The notes: generated from the letters alone by a model not told the origin. A stretch of 64,000 nt of DNA from Hymenobacter busanensis (GCF_008727865.1 NZ_VTWU01000002.1:186001-250000), one strand, 5' to 3'; shown: positions 8,682-21,181, numbered from the stretch's first letter. Numbers and translations are program-made.

Positions 8682-8775
8682 TACTTGGATGAAGAAGTGA
8701 GAGTTGAGAGGTTAGAAGTGAGATGTCGTTATACCGTCAAGTCTAACTTCTCACTCCTCAATACTCATGTCTAAA
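8682..8775 (-). repeat. low-complexity intergenic spacer with opposing TGAGA/TCTCA words
   Basis: The 94-bp gap between actF and subunit II consists of GAGTTGAGAGGTTAGAAGTGAG-like words on one side (about 8698-8725) and imperfectly complementary CTAACTTCTCACTCC words on the other (8743-8759). It could fold into a weak stem-loop. Similar word runs lie at 3521-3611 and 15945-16049. No T-tract is present. Confidence 0.4.
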
Positions 8776-10104
8776 CTAGGTGGTGTGGTGAATACTCTCG
8801 TCCACGAACGGATGGTTCACCGGCAGCAGCGAAGCTTGCGACAGACGACGGGTCATCAGGGTCAGCCAAGCGCCCAGGAAAATCAGGGCGACACCTATTT
8901 CGATGATAAACCCGCTGTCACCTTTAAGCGTTCCGGGCATGATCATCAAGTAGAAGTCGAGCCAGTGACCGATGAGGATGGCAATGGTAGCGAGCTTCAG
9001 CATGATCATCTGACGCTTGGCGTCGCGGGTCATCAGCACCAGAAACGGGAAGGCGAAGTTGATGATCAGGTTGAAGAAGAACAGCCAAGTGTACTTGCCG
9101 TCGAAGCCGCCGAGGCGCTGGTTGAAGTACACGGATTCCTCGGGGAGGTTAGCGTACCAAATCAGCATGAACTGGGAGAACCACACGTAGGTCCAGAAGA
9201 TGCTGAAACCGAACATCAGCTTGCCCAAGTCGTGCAGGTGGTTCGAGGTCAGGAAAGGCAGGTAGCCGGCTTGCTTCAGGAAGATGGCGCACAGCGTAAT
9301 GGCAGCAATGCCAGATACCCACCACGAAGCAAATACGTACCAGCCGAACATCGTCGAGAACCAGTGCGTGTCAATCGACATAACCCAGTCCCAGGCGGCC
9401 ATCGACGAGGTAACGGCAAACAGTACTAGGAACAGCGCCGACACATTGATGCTCTTGTCCCAGAAACCAGTGCCCCCCATCTGGTCTTCCTCGAGCGATA
9501 GTTTGCGCAGACGCTCCGAGAAGAACCACCAGATGGCCAGGTACACCACCATGCGAATCACGTAGAAGGGCAGGTTCAGAAAACCCGACTTGCCGGCAAT
9601 AACGGCGTCGTAGTTTTCCGATTTCGGATCCATGATGCCCGGCATCGTCCAATGGAAGATGTCGTGGTTAATCAGACCCACACCGAAAACCACCAACATG
9701 ATGATGGCGCCAGGCAGCAGCCATGCGCTAAAGGCCTCAGCAATGCGCTTAACTACAATGGACCAGCCAGCATAGGCGACGTAGTTGATAGCTACGAACA
9801 CCGTGCCTACCACCGCAATACCGGTGAAGTAAACGTTGCTGTGCCACAAGCTTATGATGAGGCGTTTTAGCCAGATGGGGCTGCCGTGGTGTTCGGCCGA
9901 AGCTCCTGCACCAGCAGCATGATGGGCGCCCTCGGCGCCGGCAGCATGGTGCTCAGCACCAATGCCCATGAAAGCCAGTACCAAGCCGATAGCGAGCAGG
10001 ATAACGCCCACTACCATGAACAAGGTGAAGCGGCGGCGAGCCGACGGTGCCAGCTCCAGAAACTCAGCCGTAGCGGTTTCGTGATGATGCGTCGTTGTTG
10101 CCAT
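8776..10104 (-). CDS. actF: alternative complex III subunit F (quinol:cytochrome c oxidoreductase membrane subunit)
   Basis: This 442-residue polytopic membrane protein is related to ActC but has about ten helices and no NrfD-like N-terminus. A His-rich loop (about 45-72) lies near the N-terminus, after the first helix. It is the last act gene, 2 bp after actE and just upstream of oxidase subunit II, the usual act-cox order in this phylum. In known Act complexes ActC and ActF form two four-helix-bundle units in the membrane, and ActF is thought to take part in proton movement. Function is assigned from gene order and hydrophobic pattern. Confidence 0.9.
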   Translation of the reverse strand: MATTTHHHETATAEFLELAPSARRRFTLFMVVGVILLAIGLVLAFMGIGAEHHAAGAEGAHHAAGAGASAEHHGSPIWLKRLIISLWHSNVYFTGIAVVGTVFVAINYVAYAGWSIVVKRIAEAFSAWLLPGAIIMLVVFGVGLINHDIFHWTMPGIMDPKSENYDAVIAGKSGFLNLPFYVIRMVVYLAIWWFFSERLRKLSLEEDQMGGTGFWDKSINVSALFLVLFAVTSSMAAWDWVMSIDTHWFSTMFGWYVFASWWVSGIAAITLCAIFLKQAGYLPFLTSNHLHDLGKLMFGFSIFWTYVWFSQFMLIWYANLPEESVYFNQRLGGFDGKYTWLFFFNLIINFAFPFLVLMTRDAKRQMIMLKLATIAILIGHWLDFYLMIMPGTLKGDSGFIIEIGVALIFLGAWLTLMTRRLSQASLLPVNHPFVDESIHHTT

Positions 10105-10106
10105 AG

Positions 10107-10829
10107 TTAGTTCGCCGTGCCGTTACGGGCTTCATCGCCTTGGGCGGGCGTTTCCGAGGCTTTGCCAGCCTGGGCTTCACCGTAAGGAGACGTGTTTTCC
10201 GGATTCGTTTTCTGACTTGGTTCGAGTTGGTCGTTCACCAGTTCGGACAGAGCGTCGGGGCCTTTGCCCTTCTGCAGCACACGTACGTACATGGCAATCT
10301 TCCACCGCTCTTCGGGGTTCACCTGCGAGCCGTGCGGCATCATGCGGTTACGTCCCCATTGAATCACGTGGTAGATATGACCGTCGTTCATGGTAGCATA
10401 AGCACCAGTAGCGTAGTTAGGCACGCCTTTGAACTTCTGCCCTACCAAACCCTGACCATCGCCTTGCTCTCCGTGGCAGTGTTGGCAAATGCGGGTGTAA
10501 AGCACTTTGCCTTCTTCCAGGTTTTCGCGGGTGTAAGGCAGCGGATTGCGCAGCGTACGCTCAGCAATACCAACACTATCCTTACCAATGTGGTCGTAAT
10601 AGTTGAGTTTGCCGCGGGGCACCGTACCGTTTACCGGGGTGCGCTCGTTGATGCCCATCGGGTTGATCGTATTGGCATCAACCTGCCGCAAGGGGTCGTA
10701 CGGTATTGACTCGTACATCTCCGGCGCGTACTCCAAGCCGGGGTCGTTGGCGTCGTTGCAAGCCGTGGCCAGCACCGAAGCAAACAGAACAGCCGAAGCC
10801 CGTACGCCGTGTTTGAGGAATGGCGTCAT
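10107..10829 (-). CDS. actE: alternative complex III subunit E, monoheme cytochrome c lipoprotein
   Basis: This 240-residue protein has a lipoprotein signal ending in LATAC (Cys 24) and one heme motif, CQHCH, at 115-119. A Met-Met-Pro segment (163-165) can supply the sixth heme ligand. This is the monoheme ActE subunit, a periplasmic-side electron carrier of the quinol-oxidising complex. The C-terminus is a polar Glu/Gln/Ala tail. Its ATG overlaps the actD stop as TAATG, pointing to translational coupling. It belongs to the actA-F operon. Confidence 0.93.
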   Translation of the reverse strand: MTPFLKHGVRASAVLFASVLATACNDANDPGLEYAPEMYESIPYDPLRQVDANTINPMGINERTPVNGTVPRGKLNYYDHIGKDSVGIAERTLRNPLPYTRENLEEGKVLYTRICQHCHGEQGDGQGLVGQKFKGVPNYATGAYATMNDGHIYHVIQWGRNRMMPHGSQVNPEERWKIAMYVRVLQKGKGPDALSELVNDQLEPSQKTNPENTSPYGEAQAGKASETPAQGDEARNGTAN

Positions 10830-11353
10830 TATTCTTTGGTCATTTCTTTCTCGTTCACTTCGGATGCGCCGTTGGCACGGAGCAACTGGCCGAGTTGGCC
10901 CATATCAGCACCATCTTTCAGTTCGATGGCCATAACGAACTTGTCGTCGGTCGAGCGAACATCCATGACGGGTACCTTAAAGCGGGGGAAAAGCTTGCTG
11001 ATAACGTAGAAGGTAATTACCATCCCGTGGCAGCAAAACAGTACCGTCAACTCGAAGGAAACCGGGATAAAAGCCGGCAGCGCAATGTGCGGCTTACCGC
11101 CAATAATCATTGGCCAGTCGAAACCCAGCGTGTAGATCTGCAGCCAGAGCGCGAAGGCCAAGCCAGTCAGTCCAAAGAAGAACGCAGCAATGGGCAGACG
11201 CGAGCGTTCGATACCCAGGGCATCGTCGATGCCGTGGACCGGGTACGGCGAGAAAACGTCGTAGATTTTTACGCCGGCCGCGCGGACGTTGTCAATGGCG
11301 TGCAGGAGCACGTCTTCGTCGTCGAAGATGCCGAGCGCGTAACGCTTAGTCAT
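10829..11353 (-). CDS. actD: alternative complex III subunit D (DUF3341)
   Basis: This 174-residue DUF3341 protein starts with an alpha/beta part (LGIFDDEDVLLHAI, then KIYDVFSPYPVHGID) followed by two membrane helices (about 58-78 and 97-117) and a polar tail. This is the ActD subunit of alternative complex III, a membrane-anchored cytoplasmic-side protein of unclear mechanistic role. Its start overlaps the actC stop by 8 bp, and its stop shares one base with the actE start. Confidence 0.93.
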   Translation of the reverse strand: MTKRYALGIFDDEDVLLHAIDNVRAAGVKIYDVFSPYPVHGIDDALGIERSRLPIAAFFFGLTGLAFALWLQIYTLGFDWPMIIGGKPHIALPAFIPVSFELTVLFCCHGMVITFYVISKLFPRFKVPVMDVRSTDDKFVMAIELKDGADMGQLGQLLRANGASEVNEKEMTKE

Positions 11354-12800
11354 GCTTGTCGTAGTTTACGGGGGCTGAAGCAGGAACACCGGTGGAACGG
11401 TAGGTCGACTGTTGCGCCCCCGTGTTGGGGCCGCCGTAGGTCGGGCCGTTATCGACACCGTACTTGAGGATGGTCTTCACTTCGGCCATGTTAATCACGG
11501 GGAAGAACTTGGCGAAGAGCAGGAACAAGGTAAAGAACAGGCCCAGCGTACCCACGTAGATGCCGATGTCGATCCACGAAGGCGAGAACATGGCCCAGCT
11601 CGACGGCAGGTAGTCGCGGTGCAGCGAGGTTACGATGATTACAAAACGCTCGAACCACATGCCGATGTTCACGATGATCGAGAGAATGAACGTGGCCGGG
11701 ATGCTGTAGCGCACGCGGCGAATCCACACCAACTGGGGCGAAATCACGTTGCAAGTCATCATCGAGGCGTAAGCCCACCAGTACGGACCGGTTGCGCGGT
11801 TGATGAAGGCGTACTGCTCAAATTCTACCTGCGAGTACCAGGCAATGAAGAATTCGGTGATGTAGGCTACACCTACAATCGAGCCCGTAATCATCATGAT
11901 TTTGTTCATCAGCGCGATGTGCTCGAGCGTGATGTAGTCTTCCAGCTTGAATACCACGCGGGTGATGAGCATCAGCGTGAGTACCATGGCGAAGCCGGAG
12001 AAGATAGCACCAGCAACGAAGTAGGGCGGGAAGATGGTGGTGTGCCAGCCCGGCACGACCGAGGTAGCAAAGTCCATCGATACGATGGTGTGTACCGAGA
12101 GTACCAGCGGAGTCGAAACCCCGGCCAGAATCAACGACACCGTCTCGTAGCGCGACCAGTGCTTGGCACCGCCTTTCCAGCCCATGCTCAGCACAGCGTA
12201 AGCGCGGCGGGCAATGGGACCGGTAGCCCGGTCACGGATGGTAGCAAAGTCGGGTACCAAACCGGTGTACCAGAATACCAGCGACACCGAGAAGTAGGTC
12301 GAAATAGCGAATACGTCCCAGAGCAGCGGCGAATTGAAGTTCGCCCACAGCGAGCCATAGGTGTTTTGCAGCGGCAGCACCCAGAAAGCGAGCCACGGCC
12401 GGCCCATGTGCAATACCGGGAACATGGCCGCGCAGATTACGGCGAAGATGGTCATGGCTTCAGCCGCGCGGTTGATGGAACTCCGCCACTTCTGACGGAA
12501 CAGCAGCAGTACGGCCGAAATCAGGGTGCCAGCGTGACCGATACCTACCCACCACACGAAGTTGGTGATGTCCCACGCCCAGCCAACGGTTTTATTTAGG
12601 CCCCACTCCCCGATTCCGTACCACAGCGTGCGGTACACCGAGTAGAAGAAGATGCCCAGAAAGAACAAGGCAACGGCCAGCGCGGCCATCCAGCGGATGT
12701 TCGGCTTGGCCTCCACCTGGCGGCACACGTCCTGGGTGACGTCGTGGTACGTCTTACCATTCGTTACGAGTGGTATGCGTACAGGCGAAACGTGCTGCAT
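11346..12800 (-). CDS. actC: alternative complex III subunit C (NrfD/PsrC family)
   Basis: This 484-residue NrfD-like membrane protein has about ten helices. It is the quinol-binding integral membrane subunit that accepts menaquinol and passes electrons toward the iron-sulfur and heme subunits. The segment FVWWVGIGHAGTLISA is typical of ActC/PsrC proteins, and the length is normal. It lies 75 bp after actB and overlaps actD. Confidence 0.95.
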   Translation of the reverse strand: MQHVSPVRIPLVTNGKTYHDVTQDVCRQVEAKPNIRWMAALAVALFFLGIFFYSVYRTLWYGIGEWGLNKTVGWAWDITNFVWWVGIGHAGTLISAVLLLFRQKWRSSINRAAEAMTIFAVICAAMFPVLHMGRPWLAFWVLPLQNTYGSLWANFNSPLLWDVFAISTYFSVSLVFWYTGLVPDFATIRDRATGPIARRAYAVLSMGWKGGAKHWSRYETVSLILAGVSTPLVLSVHTIVSMDFATSVVPGWHTTIFPPYFVAGAIFSGFAMVLTLMLITRVVFKLEDYITLEHIALMNKIMMITGSIVGVAYITEFFIAWYSQVEFEQYAFINRATGPYWWAYASMMTCNVISPQLVWIRRVRYSIPATFILSIIVNIGMWFERFVIIVTSLHRDYLPSSWAMFSPSWIDIGIYVGTLGLFFTLFLLFAKFFPVINMAEVKTILKYGVDNGPTYGGPNTGAQQSTYRSTGVPASAPVNYDKHD

Positions 12801-12875
12801 ATGCTTTATGAAAAAGTGAAGGGCGCGGCGGCTAGGCGTTGCGGCCCAGTTGCCGCGCCCGGTTAAGTCTCTGGA

Positions 12876-15944
<3,069 letters not shown>

Positions 15945-16049
15945 TTCGTTGGTAGTCGGTATTTGGCAGTGAGTATTGAGCAGTTGGTAGTGAGGGGTTG
16001 GCTGGGCCAAACGATCAGTACTCAACACCCAGGTCTCAGTACTTTCAAA
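15945..16049 (-). repeat. actA-actB spacer with TGAGTATTGAG-type opposing words
   Basis: This 105-bp gap holds AGTGAGTATTGAGCAGTTGG-like words on one side (15968-15988) and imperfectly complementary AGTACTCAACACC words on the other (16017-16029). A weak stem-loop is possible and no T-tract follows. It resembles the gaps at 3521-3611 and 8682-8775. Confidence 0.4.
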
Positions 16050-17375
16050 TTAGTAGTGGCACTTCGAGCATTCGGTGCCGCCGTTCGACGACACGGTGAA
16101 CGGAGCGCCGGCATTGGCATCGTTGTGCAGCTTCACGAGGTTGTCGTAGTAGCCGTTGCCTTTGGTGTTCAGCGGCGTCTCGCGGTGGCAGTTGATGCAC
16201 CAGCCCATCGTCAGGGCCGAGTATTGGTACACCACGTCCATCTTCTCAATCGGGCCGTGGCAGGTCTGGCACTGAATACCGCCAACTTGCGTGTGCTGCG
16301 AGTGGTTGAAGTAGGCCAGATCCGGCAGGTTATGGATACGCACCCACTGAATCGGCTGCTGGCGCTGAATGGCGCGGTAAATCTTCTTGATTTCCGGCGA
16401 GGTCGTCTTGATCTGCGAGTGGCAGTTCATACAGATGTTGGCCGACGGAATGTTGGCCGACTTGCTCTTGTACACCGAAGTGTGGCAGTACGCACAGTTG
16501 ATCTGATGCTCACCCGCGTGCAGCTTGTGCGAGAAGGCAATCGGCTGGGCCGGCTGGTAGCCTTGGCTCAGGCCTACCGCCATCAGGCCTTGGATGGATT
16601 CGTACAAGATAACCAGCACGAACAGCACCCCCACCACGCCGCGCAGCCAGCCCGATTTCAGGATAGCAGCCCAATCGGTCTTCTGCTCCAGAATCTCAAC
16701 GTCGCGGCCGTCAAGGTCTTTGCGGCCTCGCAGCACGTCTTTCATGATGTTGGCAATGATGACCAACGTCACGACAAGCACGATGAGCACTACTACCAAC
16801 ACGATCAGCACGGCGTTCATGTACTTACCCGCACCGGCAGCGTCAGAAACGCCTTTACCTTCCGAAGTATCGACAGCCGTTCCAGCTGGATCTTTAGCCG
16901 CAACAGGAGCGCCTTCGGCCGACTTCACATAGGCAACAATCGAGGTAATTTCCGCGTCGCTCAAGGCGAAGCTGGGCATCTGCTGCTTCTGGTACTCGTT
17001 GAAGATTTTCACCGCGTACTCGTCGCCGCTAGCTACCACCTTGCTGGAGTTCTTCACCCATTTGATGATCCAGGGCATGGGGCGGCGCTTGTCGATGCCA
17101 GCCAGCGCCGGACCAACCACCACGTCGTTGACGGCGTGGCACTGGGCGCAGTTACCTTTGAAAAGGGCGTCGCCGGCCGCAATAGCGGCGGCATCACCTG
17201 CGGGAGCGGCGGTACCGGCGGCAGCCGCAGCGGCGCCAGCCGGCGCAGCGCCGGGCGTCACACCTTCTTTACTTACTGAAGCGGCGTCTTGCGCGGCCAG
17301 TTGGCCAACGGCAGTAAACGTCAGAAACAGAGCAAGAAGCCAGTGTGAAAAGGGACGTAGTCGGTAGCTACTCAT
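16050..17375 (-). CDS. actA: alternative complex III subunit A, hexaheme cytochrome c (monoheme domain fused to pentaheme ActA)
   Basis: This 441-residue protein has a signal peptide (1-28) and an Ala/Pro-rich linker. A monoheme cytochrome c domain follows (CAQCH 76-80, Met 133 as likely sixth ligand). Two membrane helices (about 189-211 and 247-266) lead to a pentaheme domain with CAYCH 294-298, CMNCH 315-319, CQTCH 369-373, CINCH 393-397 and CSKCH 436-440. The last five motifs match ActA. The N-terminal heme domain could carry electrons to oxidase subunit II, which here lacks its own heme domain. ATG at 17375 is chosen because it starts a proper signal peptide. This is the first gene of the operon. 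Confidence 0.94.
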   Translation of the reverse strand: MSSYRLRPFSHWLLALFLTFTAVGQLAAQDAASVSKEGVTPGAAPAGAAAAAAGTAAPAGDAAAIAAGDALFKGNCAQCHAVNDVVVGPALAGIDKRRPMPWIIKWVKNSSKVVASGDEYAVKIFNEYQKQQMPSFALSDAEITSIVAYVKSAEGAPVAAKDPAGTAVDTSEGKGVSDAAGAGKYMNAVLIVLVVVLIVLVVTLVIIANIMKDVLRGRKDLDGRDVEILEQKTDWAAILKSGWLRGVVGVLFVLVILYESIQGLMAVGLSQGYQPAQPIAFSHKLHAGEHQINCAYCHTSVYKSKSANIPSANICMNCHSQIKTTSPEIKKIYRAIQRQQPIQWVRIHNLPDLAYFNHSQHTQVGGIQCQTCHGPIEKMDVVYQYSALTMGWCINCHRETPLNTKGNGYYDNLVKLHNDANAGAPFTVSSNGGTECSKCHY

Positions 17376-17421
17376 TGCAAAACGTGCTGAGAAAACGTAA
17401 AAGCAGGGCGCTTTAGGGCCA

Positions 17422-17452
17422 CAAATGTAGCCCACGATTGCCAGACAACAAA
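17422..17452 (-). promoter_or_regulatory. act operon promoter (Bacteroidota-type)
   Basis: On the minus strand a -33 TTTG (17449-17452) is followed after exactly 19 nt by TACATTTG (17422-17429), matching the TTTG/TAnnTTTG promoter form. Transcription should begin near 17415, giving a leader of about 40 nt before the actA ATG. Confidence 0.75.
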
Positions 17453-17705
17453 CCGCGTTTGGCTCTTTTTTGGCCTATTTGGCCTGCTTAGAATCATTCT
17501 AAGGGAGCCGACTCACACCTTATATATATAGGTATCAGCCCGGAGCAGCTACGCTTGATGCCAGTGCAATTTCACACGTTACTGCATCCTCAATCTGTTT
17601 ATCAGCCTACGCACGGAGCAAGTTGCCGGTTGGCAATCAAGGCATTAGTTGCCGGCCAACAGAAATTATTTGCAGCTCAGTGGCGGCGCCGGGCCGAAAA
17701 AGCTT
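17453..17705. other. divergent intergenic spacer between actA and rpsF promoters
   Basis: The whole gap between the two start codons is 379 bp (17376-17754). Apart from the two promoter boxes it holds a short TA-alternating tract (17521-17530) and an AT-richer segment (about 17655-17672). I see no convincing ORF, RNA or operator in it. A ribosomal-protein autoregulatory leader for rpsF cannot be excluded, but the predicted rpsF leader is only about 35 nt. Confidence 0.5.
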
Positions 17706-17713
17706 TACCTTTG
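17706..17713 (+). promoter_or_regulatory. promoter -7 box for rpsF operon
   Basis: TACCTTTG matches the TAnnTTTG element. It lies 41 nt before the rpsF ATG, predicting a leader of roughly 35 nt. No clear -33 TTG stands at the usual 19-20 nt. Confidence 0.6.
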
Positions 17714-17754
17714 CCGGCTCATTCATCGTCTCACTTACAAATCTCTGTTCCAAC

Positions 17755-18132
17755 ATGGACAACAGAAACTATGAGACCGTCTTTATTCTGACGCCCGTTC
17801 TGAACGACGCGCAGGTACAAGAGACGATCGAGAAGTTCACGCAGGTGCTTAAGGAAAATGGCGCCGACCTTCTGAACACGGAAAATTGGGGCCTGCGCAA
17901 GCTCGCCTACCCGATTCAGAAAAAATCGACCGGGTATTACTACTTGGTAGAATTTACCGCTCCCACCACGGCTATCGACGTGCTGGAACTGGCATACCGT
18001 CGCGATGAGCGCGTTATCCGCTTCCTGACCACGGCCCTCGACAAGCACGCTGTGGCTTACAACGAGCGTCGCCGCAAGGGCGAACTGAAAGGCCAGAAGG
18101 CCAATACGCAAACCGAAGCCGTAGCCCAGTAA
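17755..18132 (+). CDS. rpsF: 30S ribosomal protein S6
   Basis: This 125-residue S6 protein binds 16S rRNA together with S18 in the small-subunit platform. The start [14 protein letters not shown] and the segments [11 protein letters not shown] and GYYYLVEF are the conserved S6 core. The frame stays open upstream, but ATG at 17755 gives the family N-terminus. It is first in rpsF-rpsR-rplI, with rpsR only 1 bp downstream. There is no ssb gene between them, unlike in many other phyla. The C-terminal tail is basic and polar. Confidence 0.97.
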   Translation: MDNRNYETVFILTPVLNDAQVQETIEKFTQVLKENGADLLNTENWGLRKLAYPIQKKSTGYYYLVEFTAPTTAIDVLELAYRRDERVIRFLTTALDKHAVAYNERRRKGELKGQKANTQTEAVAQ

Positions 18133-18133
18133 G

Positions 18134-18385
18134 ATGAGCCTCGCCAACGAACGCATCCATAAGCAGGAGCAGCGCACCAAGTACTGCCGCTTCAAGAAAG
18201 CCGGCATTCGCTACGTCGACTACAAAAACCCGGACTTCCTGCTGAAGTTCGTGAACGAGCAGGGCCGCATTCTGCCCCGCCGCATCACGGGCACCAGCCT
18301 GAAATTCCAGCGTAAAGTAGCCCAGGCCGTGGCCAAAGCCCGTCACCTGGCTATCATGCCTTACGTGGCTGACCAGCTGAAATAG
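18134..18385 (+). CDS. rpsR: 30S ribosomal protein S18
   Basis: This 83-residue S18 protein is the binding partner of S6. The core contains the [20 protein letters not shown] segment and, later, [21 protein letters not shown], the conserved RNA-binding region. The first segment keeps a single Cys. It lies 1 bp after rpsF and 30 bp before rplI. Confidence 0.97.
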   Translation: MSLANERIHKQEQRTKYCRFKKAGIRYVDYKNPDFLLKFVNEQGRILPRRITGTSLKFQRKVAQAVAKARHLAIMPYVADQLK

Positions 18386-18415
18386 TCCTTTACCTGATAA
18401 CGACGACCGACTGAG

Positions 18416-18859
18416 ATGGAAGTAATCCTGAAAGACGACGTAAAAGGTCTGGGCTACAAGAACGACATCGTTAGTGTAAAGCCCGGCTACGGCCGCAACT
18501 ACCTGCTGCCCCAAGGCATTGCAGTGCTGGCTGACAAGACCAACAAGAAAATCGTAGCCGAGAACGTGCGTCAAGCCGCTCACAAGGCCGATAAAATCAA
18601 AGGCGATGCGCAAGGCTTGGCTGACCGCATCGGTGACCTGACCATCGAAGTTCCGGCTAAGGTGGGCGAATCGGGCCGTATTTTCGGCCGCGTAACCACG
18701 CTGCAGATTGCCGACGCGCTGAAGGCCAAAGGCTTCGACGTGGACCGCAAGCGCATCAGCTTGGACTCGGATCCTGCTTCGGTGGGCGAGTACAGCGCCA
18801 CGATTGACCTGCACCGCGAGGTGAAGCATAAGCTGCGTGTAAACGTAGTAGCTGAATAA
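18416..18859 (+). CDS. rplI: 50S ribosomal protein L9
   Basis: This 147-residue L9 protein has the usual two globular domains joined by a long helix. The N-terminal domain shows VILKDDVKGLG, then the GYGRNYLLPQGIA signature. The C-terminal domain shows SGRIFGRVTTLQIADAL. L9 binds 23S rRNA near the L1 stalk. It is the last gene of the operon and is followed by a strong terminator. Confidence 0.97.
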   Translation: MEVILKDDVKGLGYKNDIVSVKPGYGRNYLLPQGIAVLADKTNKKIVAENVRQAAHKADKIKGDAQGLADRIGDLTIEVPAKVGESGRIFGRVTTLQIADALKAKGFDVDRKRISLDSDPASVGEYSATIDLHREVKHKLRVNVVAE

Positions 18860-18880
18860 GCTTCTGCAACGTCAGTTCTT

Positions 18881-18916
18881 GAAAGCCCTGCCCCTGCGGC
18901 GGGGCTTTCTTTTTTT
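18881..18916 (+). terminator. rho-independent terminator of the rpsF-rpsR-rplI operon
   Basis: The arms GAAAGCCC (18881-18888) and GGGCTTTC (18902-18909), with additional inner GC pairing, are followed by a run of seven T. Confidence 0.9.
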
Positions 18917-19038
18917 AGGGCGAAATTTGCGCACAGCAAGCCTGCCGATTACTGGACAAATCGGCGTTGGTTTTGGCTAACCGCGCGGTGTTGCGTAGGT
19001 TGCTTGTCCATTGCGCGGCCCTGAAGCCGCATTTGCGA

Positions 19039-21144
19039 ATGTTTCGAACTGAATTAGCTATAAAACCCGATCCGCAGCCGCTTTCTGTGGGGGCGCGGGT
19101 CTTCACCATTGGTTCCTGCTTCTCCGAGGTCATCGGCGGGCGGCTGGCGGCGCACAAAGTGGCGACGCAGGTTAACCCCTTCGGTACCGTCTTCAACCCG
19201 CTGGCCGCTGCCAAACTGCTGCGCGCCGCCGCTGGTGAAGACGTGGACTGGCAGCAGCACGTGGTAGAAGCGCGCGGCCGCTGGCAGAGCTACGACCTGC
19301 ACGCCACTTTCGGCGCCGACTCGCCGGTGGAGCTGGTACAGCACATCGAGCAAACCGTACAAGCAGCCGCGGACTTTCTACGCACCGCCGATGTAGTGTT
19401 GTGGACGCTGGGTACCGCCTTCAGCTACCGCCTGCGCGACACGGGCGAGCTGGTGAATAACCTGCATAAGCTGCCGGCCGAGCGGTTTGAGAAAGAATTG
19501 CTGAGCGCCGAGGAAATTGTGACGGCCGTGGCCGAAACCCACGCACTGCTGCGCCGCCTGAACCCCAACATCCGACTAGTACTGACGGTGAGCCCCGTGC
19601 GCCACTTGCGCGACACACTGCCGCTGAACGCGGTGAGCAAGTCGGTACTGCGCGTAGCCTGCCACTACCTGAGCGAACTGCTGCCGGCTACTTCGTACTT
19701 CCCGGCCTACGAGCTGTTGCTCGACGATTTGCGCGACTACCGCTTCTACGGGGCCGATATGCTGCACCCCTCGGAGGTGGCGGAAGATTACGTGTGGGAG
19801 AAGTTCATGGGCGCTTATTTCGACGAGGCCTTCCGCGGCTTTGTGTACGAATGGGACGCTATCCAACGCTCATTGGCACACCGGCCGCTACACGAAGGTG
19901 CGCCGGAGCACCGGCATTTCCTGGAGCAGACCGAAGCCCGTTTGCAACGCCTGGCCAACGTAGTGAACGTGCGGCAGGAGTTGCGGGAATTGCACAAACG
20001 CATTGTTGCGCTGCCGCCGCCCAAACCAGCTCCGGCAGTCGATGAAGACGACGATGAAGAGCGCATCGACATCGGGGAAGGCTCGGCACCGGCGCCGGCT
20101 CGACGCCTGGAGCCCGTCGTTACGCCCGTAGTGGAAGCGGAAGCCCTGGAAGAAGAGCGGGAGCAGGAAGCGGAAGCCGTAGAGGCCGAGGAAGCCCGCA
20201 TCGACGAGGACCACGACTACTTCAGCATGGTGGAAGGAGCGTCGTTGGACGAAACAACGGATCAGGAACAGGCCGAAGGCACCGCTCCCAAACGGCGGAA
20301 ACGCAAGCGTGGCGGCCGCAAACACAAGAAAGGCAACCGCAATGCGGCCGAAGGCGCTGCGTCCGAAGCAGGAGAAGCCGAAACTGTGGCAGCGGTTCCG
20401 GTGGATGCGGTACCTGTGGACGTAATTTCGGTTGAGCTTGCTCCAGTCGAGCCAGTTGAGTCGCCGGCCGCTTCCGATGGGGCGCATGAGCAGGCGGCAA
20501 CGTCGAAATCAAGCCGCTCGCGCCGCGGACGACGCGGCAAGCACGCTCCCGAGGCGGCGAAAACGCCGGAAGCGTTGTCGGCCGAAGCGGCAGCCCCGCT
20601 AGCAGAACCATCGGCTGCGGTACCGCAACAGGAAACGGCGTCGGAAGCCACGCCGGAAATGCCAGGCGCGCCTTCGGAATCGGCAGAAGCTGCGCCCGCG
20701 AAATCAGCGCGGACGTCGAACCGCAAACCGGCCCGCAAGCCGGTACCGGCACGTCCGCGGCCTATTCGGCAGGCTACGGCTGGGCTTACGGCCACGCCTT
20801 CGGTGGCGGAACCAGCACCGGCACCGGAGACTCCGGCAGCAGGTGAGCCTACGGGGGCAGCAGATGCTGCCGGAACACCTGCGCCGCGTCGGCGACCGGC
20901 GCCGCGCCGCAAGGCGGCGGTTTCGGCCGCTGCTGAAGCAGCTGCTTCAGTTTTGGCACCTACACCTCCAGTTCCGGCACCTGCGGTGGAAACGCCCGCA
21001 ACGCCGGAACCGGCCCGGCGACCAGCCCGAGCGCCACGCCGCAAGCCCGATACACCAGCCGCCGATGCCGCGCCCGCATCAACTGCGCCGAAACGACCGA
21101 CTCGTGCGCCGCGCCGCAAGCCCGGCGCTTCGGAAGCCTCCTAA
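19039..21144 (+). CDS. GSCFA domain protein with long charged, Ala/Pro-rich tail
   Basis: This is a 701-residue protein. Residues about 1-310 form a GSCFA domain, with [15 protein letters not shown] near the N-terminus and a [15 protein letters not shown] segment, resembling the catalytic blocks of SGNH/GDSL hydrolases. The rest is unlike a folded enzyme. An acidic stretch (about 330-420) is followed by a basic patch ([18 protein letters not shown], about 417-434), then about 260 residues of Ala/Pro/Glu with repeated RRGRRGK and APRRKP motifs. Ordinary GSCFA proteins end near residue 320. ATG at 19039 starts the family N-terminus; an earlier in-frame start has no support. The GSCFA function is unknown, and the tail suggests nucleic-acid or acidic-surface binding (inference). 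Confidence 0.88.
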   Translation: MFRTELAIKPDPQPLSVGARVFTIGSCFSEVIGGRLAAHKVATQVNPFGTVFNPLAAAKLLRAAAGEDVDWQQHVVEARGRWQSYDLHATFGADSPVELVQHIEQTVQAAADFLRTADVVLWTLGTAFSYRLRDTGELVNNLHKLPAERFEKELLSAEEIVTAVAETHALLRRLNPNIRLVLTVSPVRHLRDTLPLNAVSKSVLRVACHYLSELLPATSYFPAYELLLDDLRDYRFYGADMLHPSEVAEDYVWEKFMGAYFDEAFRGFVYEWDAIQRSLAHRPLHEGAPEHRHFLEQTEARLQRLANVVNVRQELRELHKRIVALPPPKPAPAVDEDDDEERIDIGEGSAPAPARRLEPVVTPVVEAEALEEEREQEAEAVEAEEARIDEDHDYFSMVEGASLDETTDQEQAEGTAPKRRKRKRGGRKHKKGNRNAAEGAASEAGEAETVAAVPVDAVPVDVISVELAPVEPVESPAASDGAHEQAATSKSSRSRRGRRGKHAPEAAKTPEALSAEAAAPLAEPSAAVPQQETASEATPEMPGAPSESAEAAPAKSARTSNRKPARKPVPARPRPIRQATAGLTATPSVAEPAPAPETPAAGEPTGAADAAGTPAPRRRPAPRRKAAVSAAAEAAASVLAPTPPVPAPAVETPATPEPARRPARAPRRKPDTPAADAAPASTAPKRPTRAPRRKPGASEAS

Positions 21145-21155
21145 CTTTTCTCTGC

Positions 21156-21181
21156 AAACCCGGCCCTGCAAGGCCGGGTTT
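21156..21181 (+). terminator. terminator after the GSCFA gene
   Basis: The arms AAACCCGGCC and GGCCGGGTTT are perfectly complementary around CTGCAA. A short T-containing stretch (TGTCTTT) follows. Confidence 0.75.

Noticed and set aside
17521-17530. TA-alternating tract as a promoter
   Set aside because: It lacks TTTG elements and better-fitting promoter boxes stand at 17422-17452 (actA) and 17706-17713 (rpsF).
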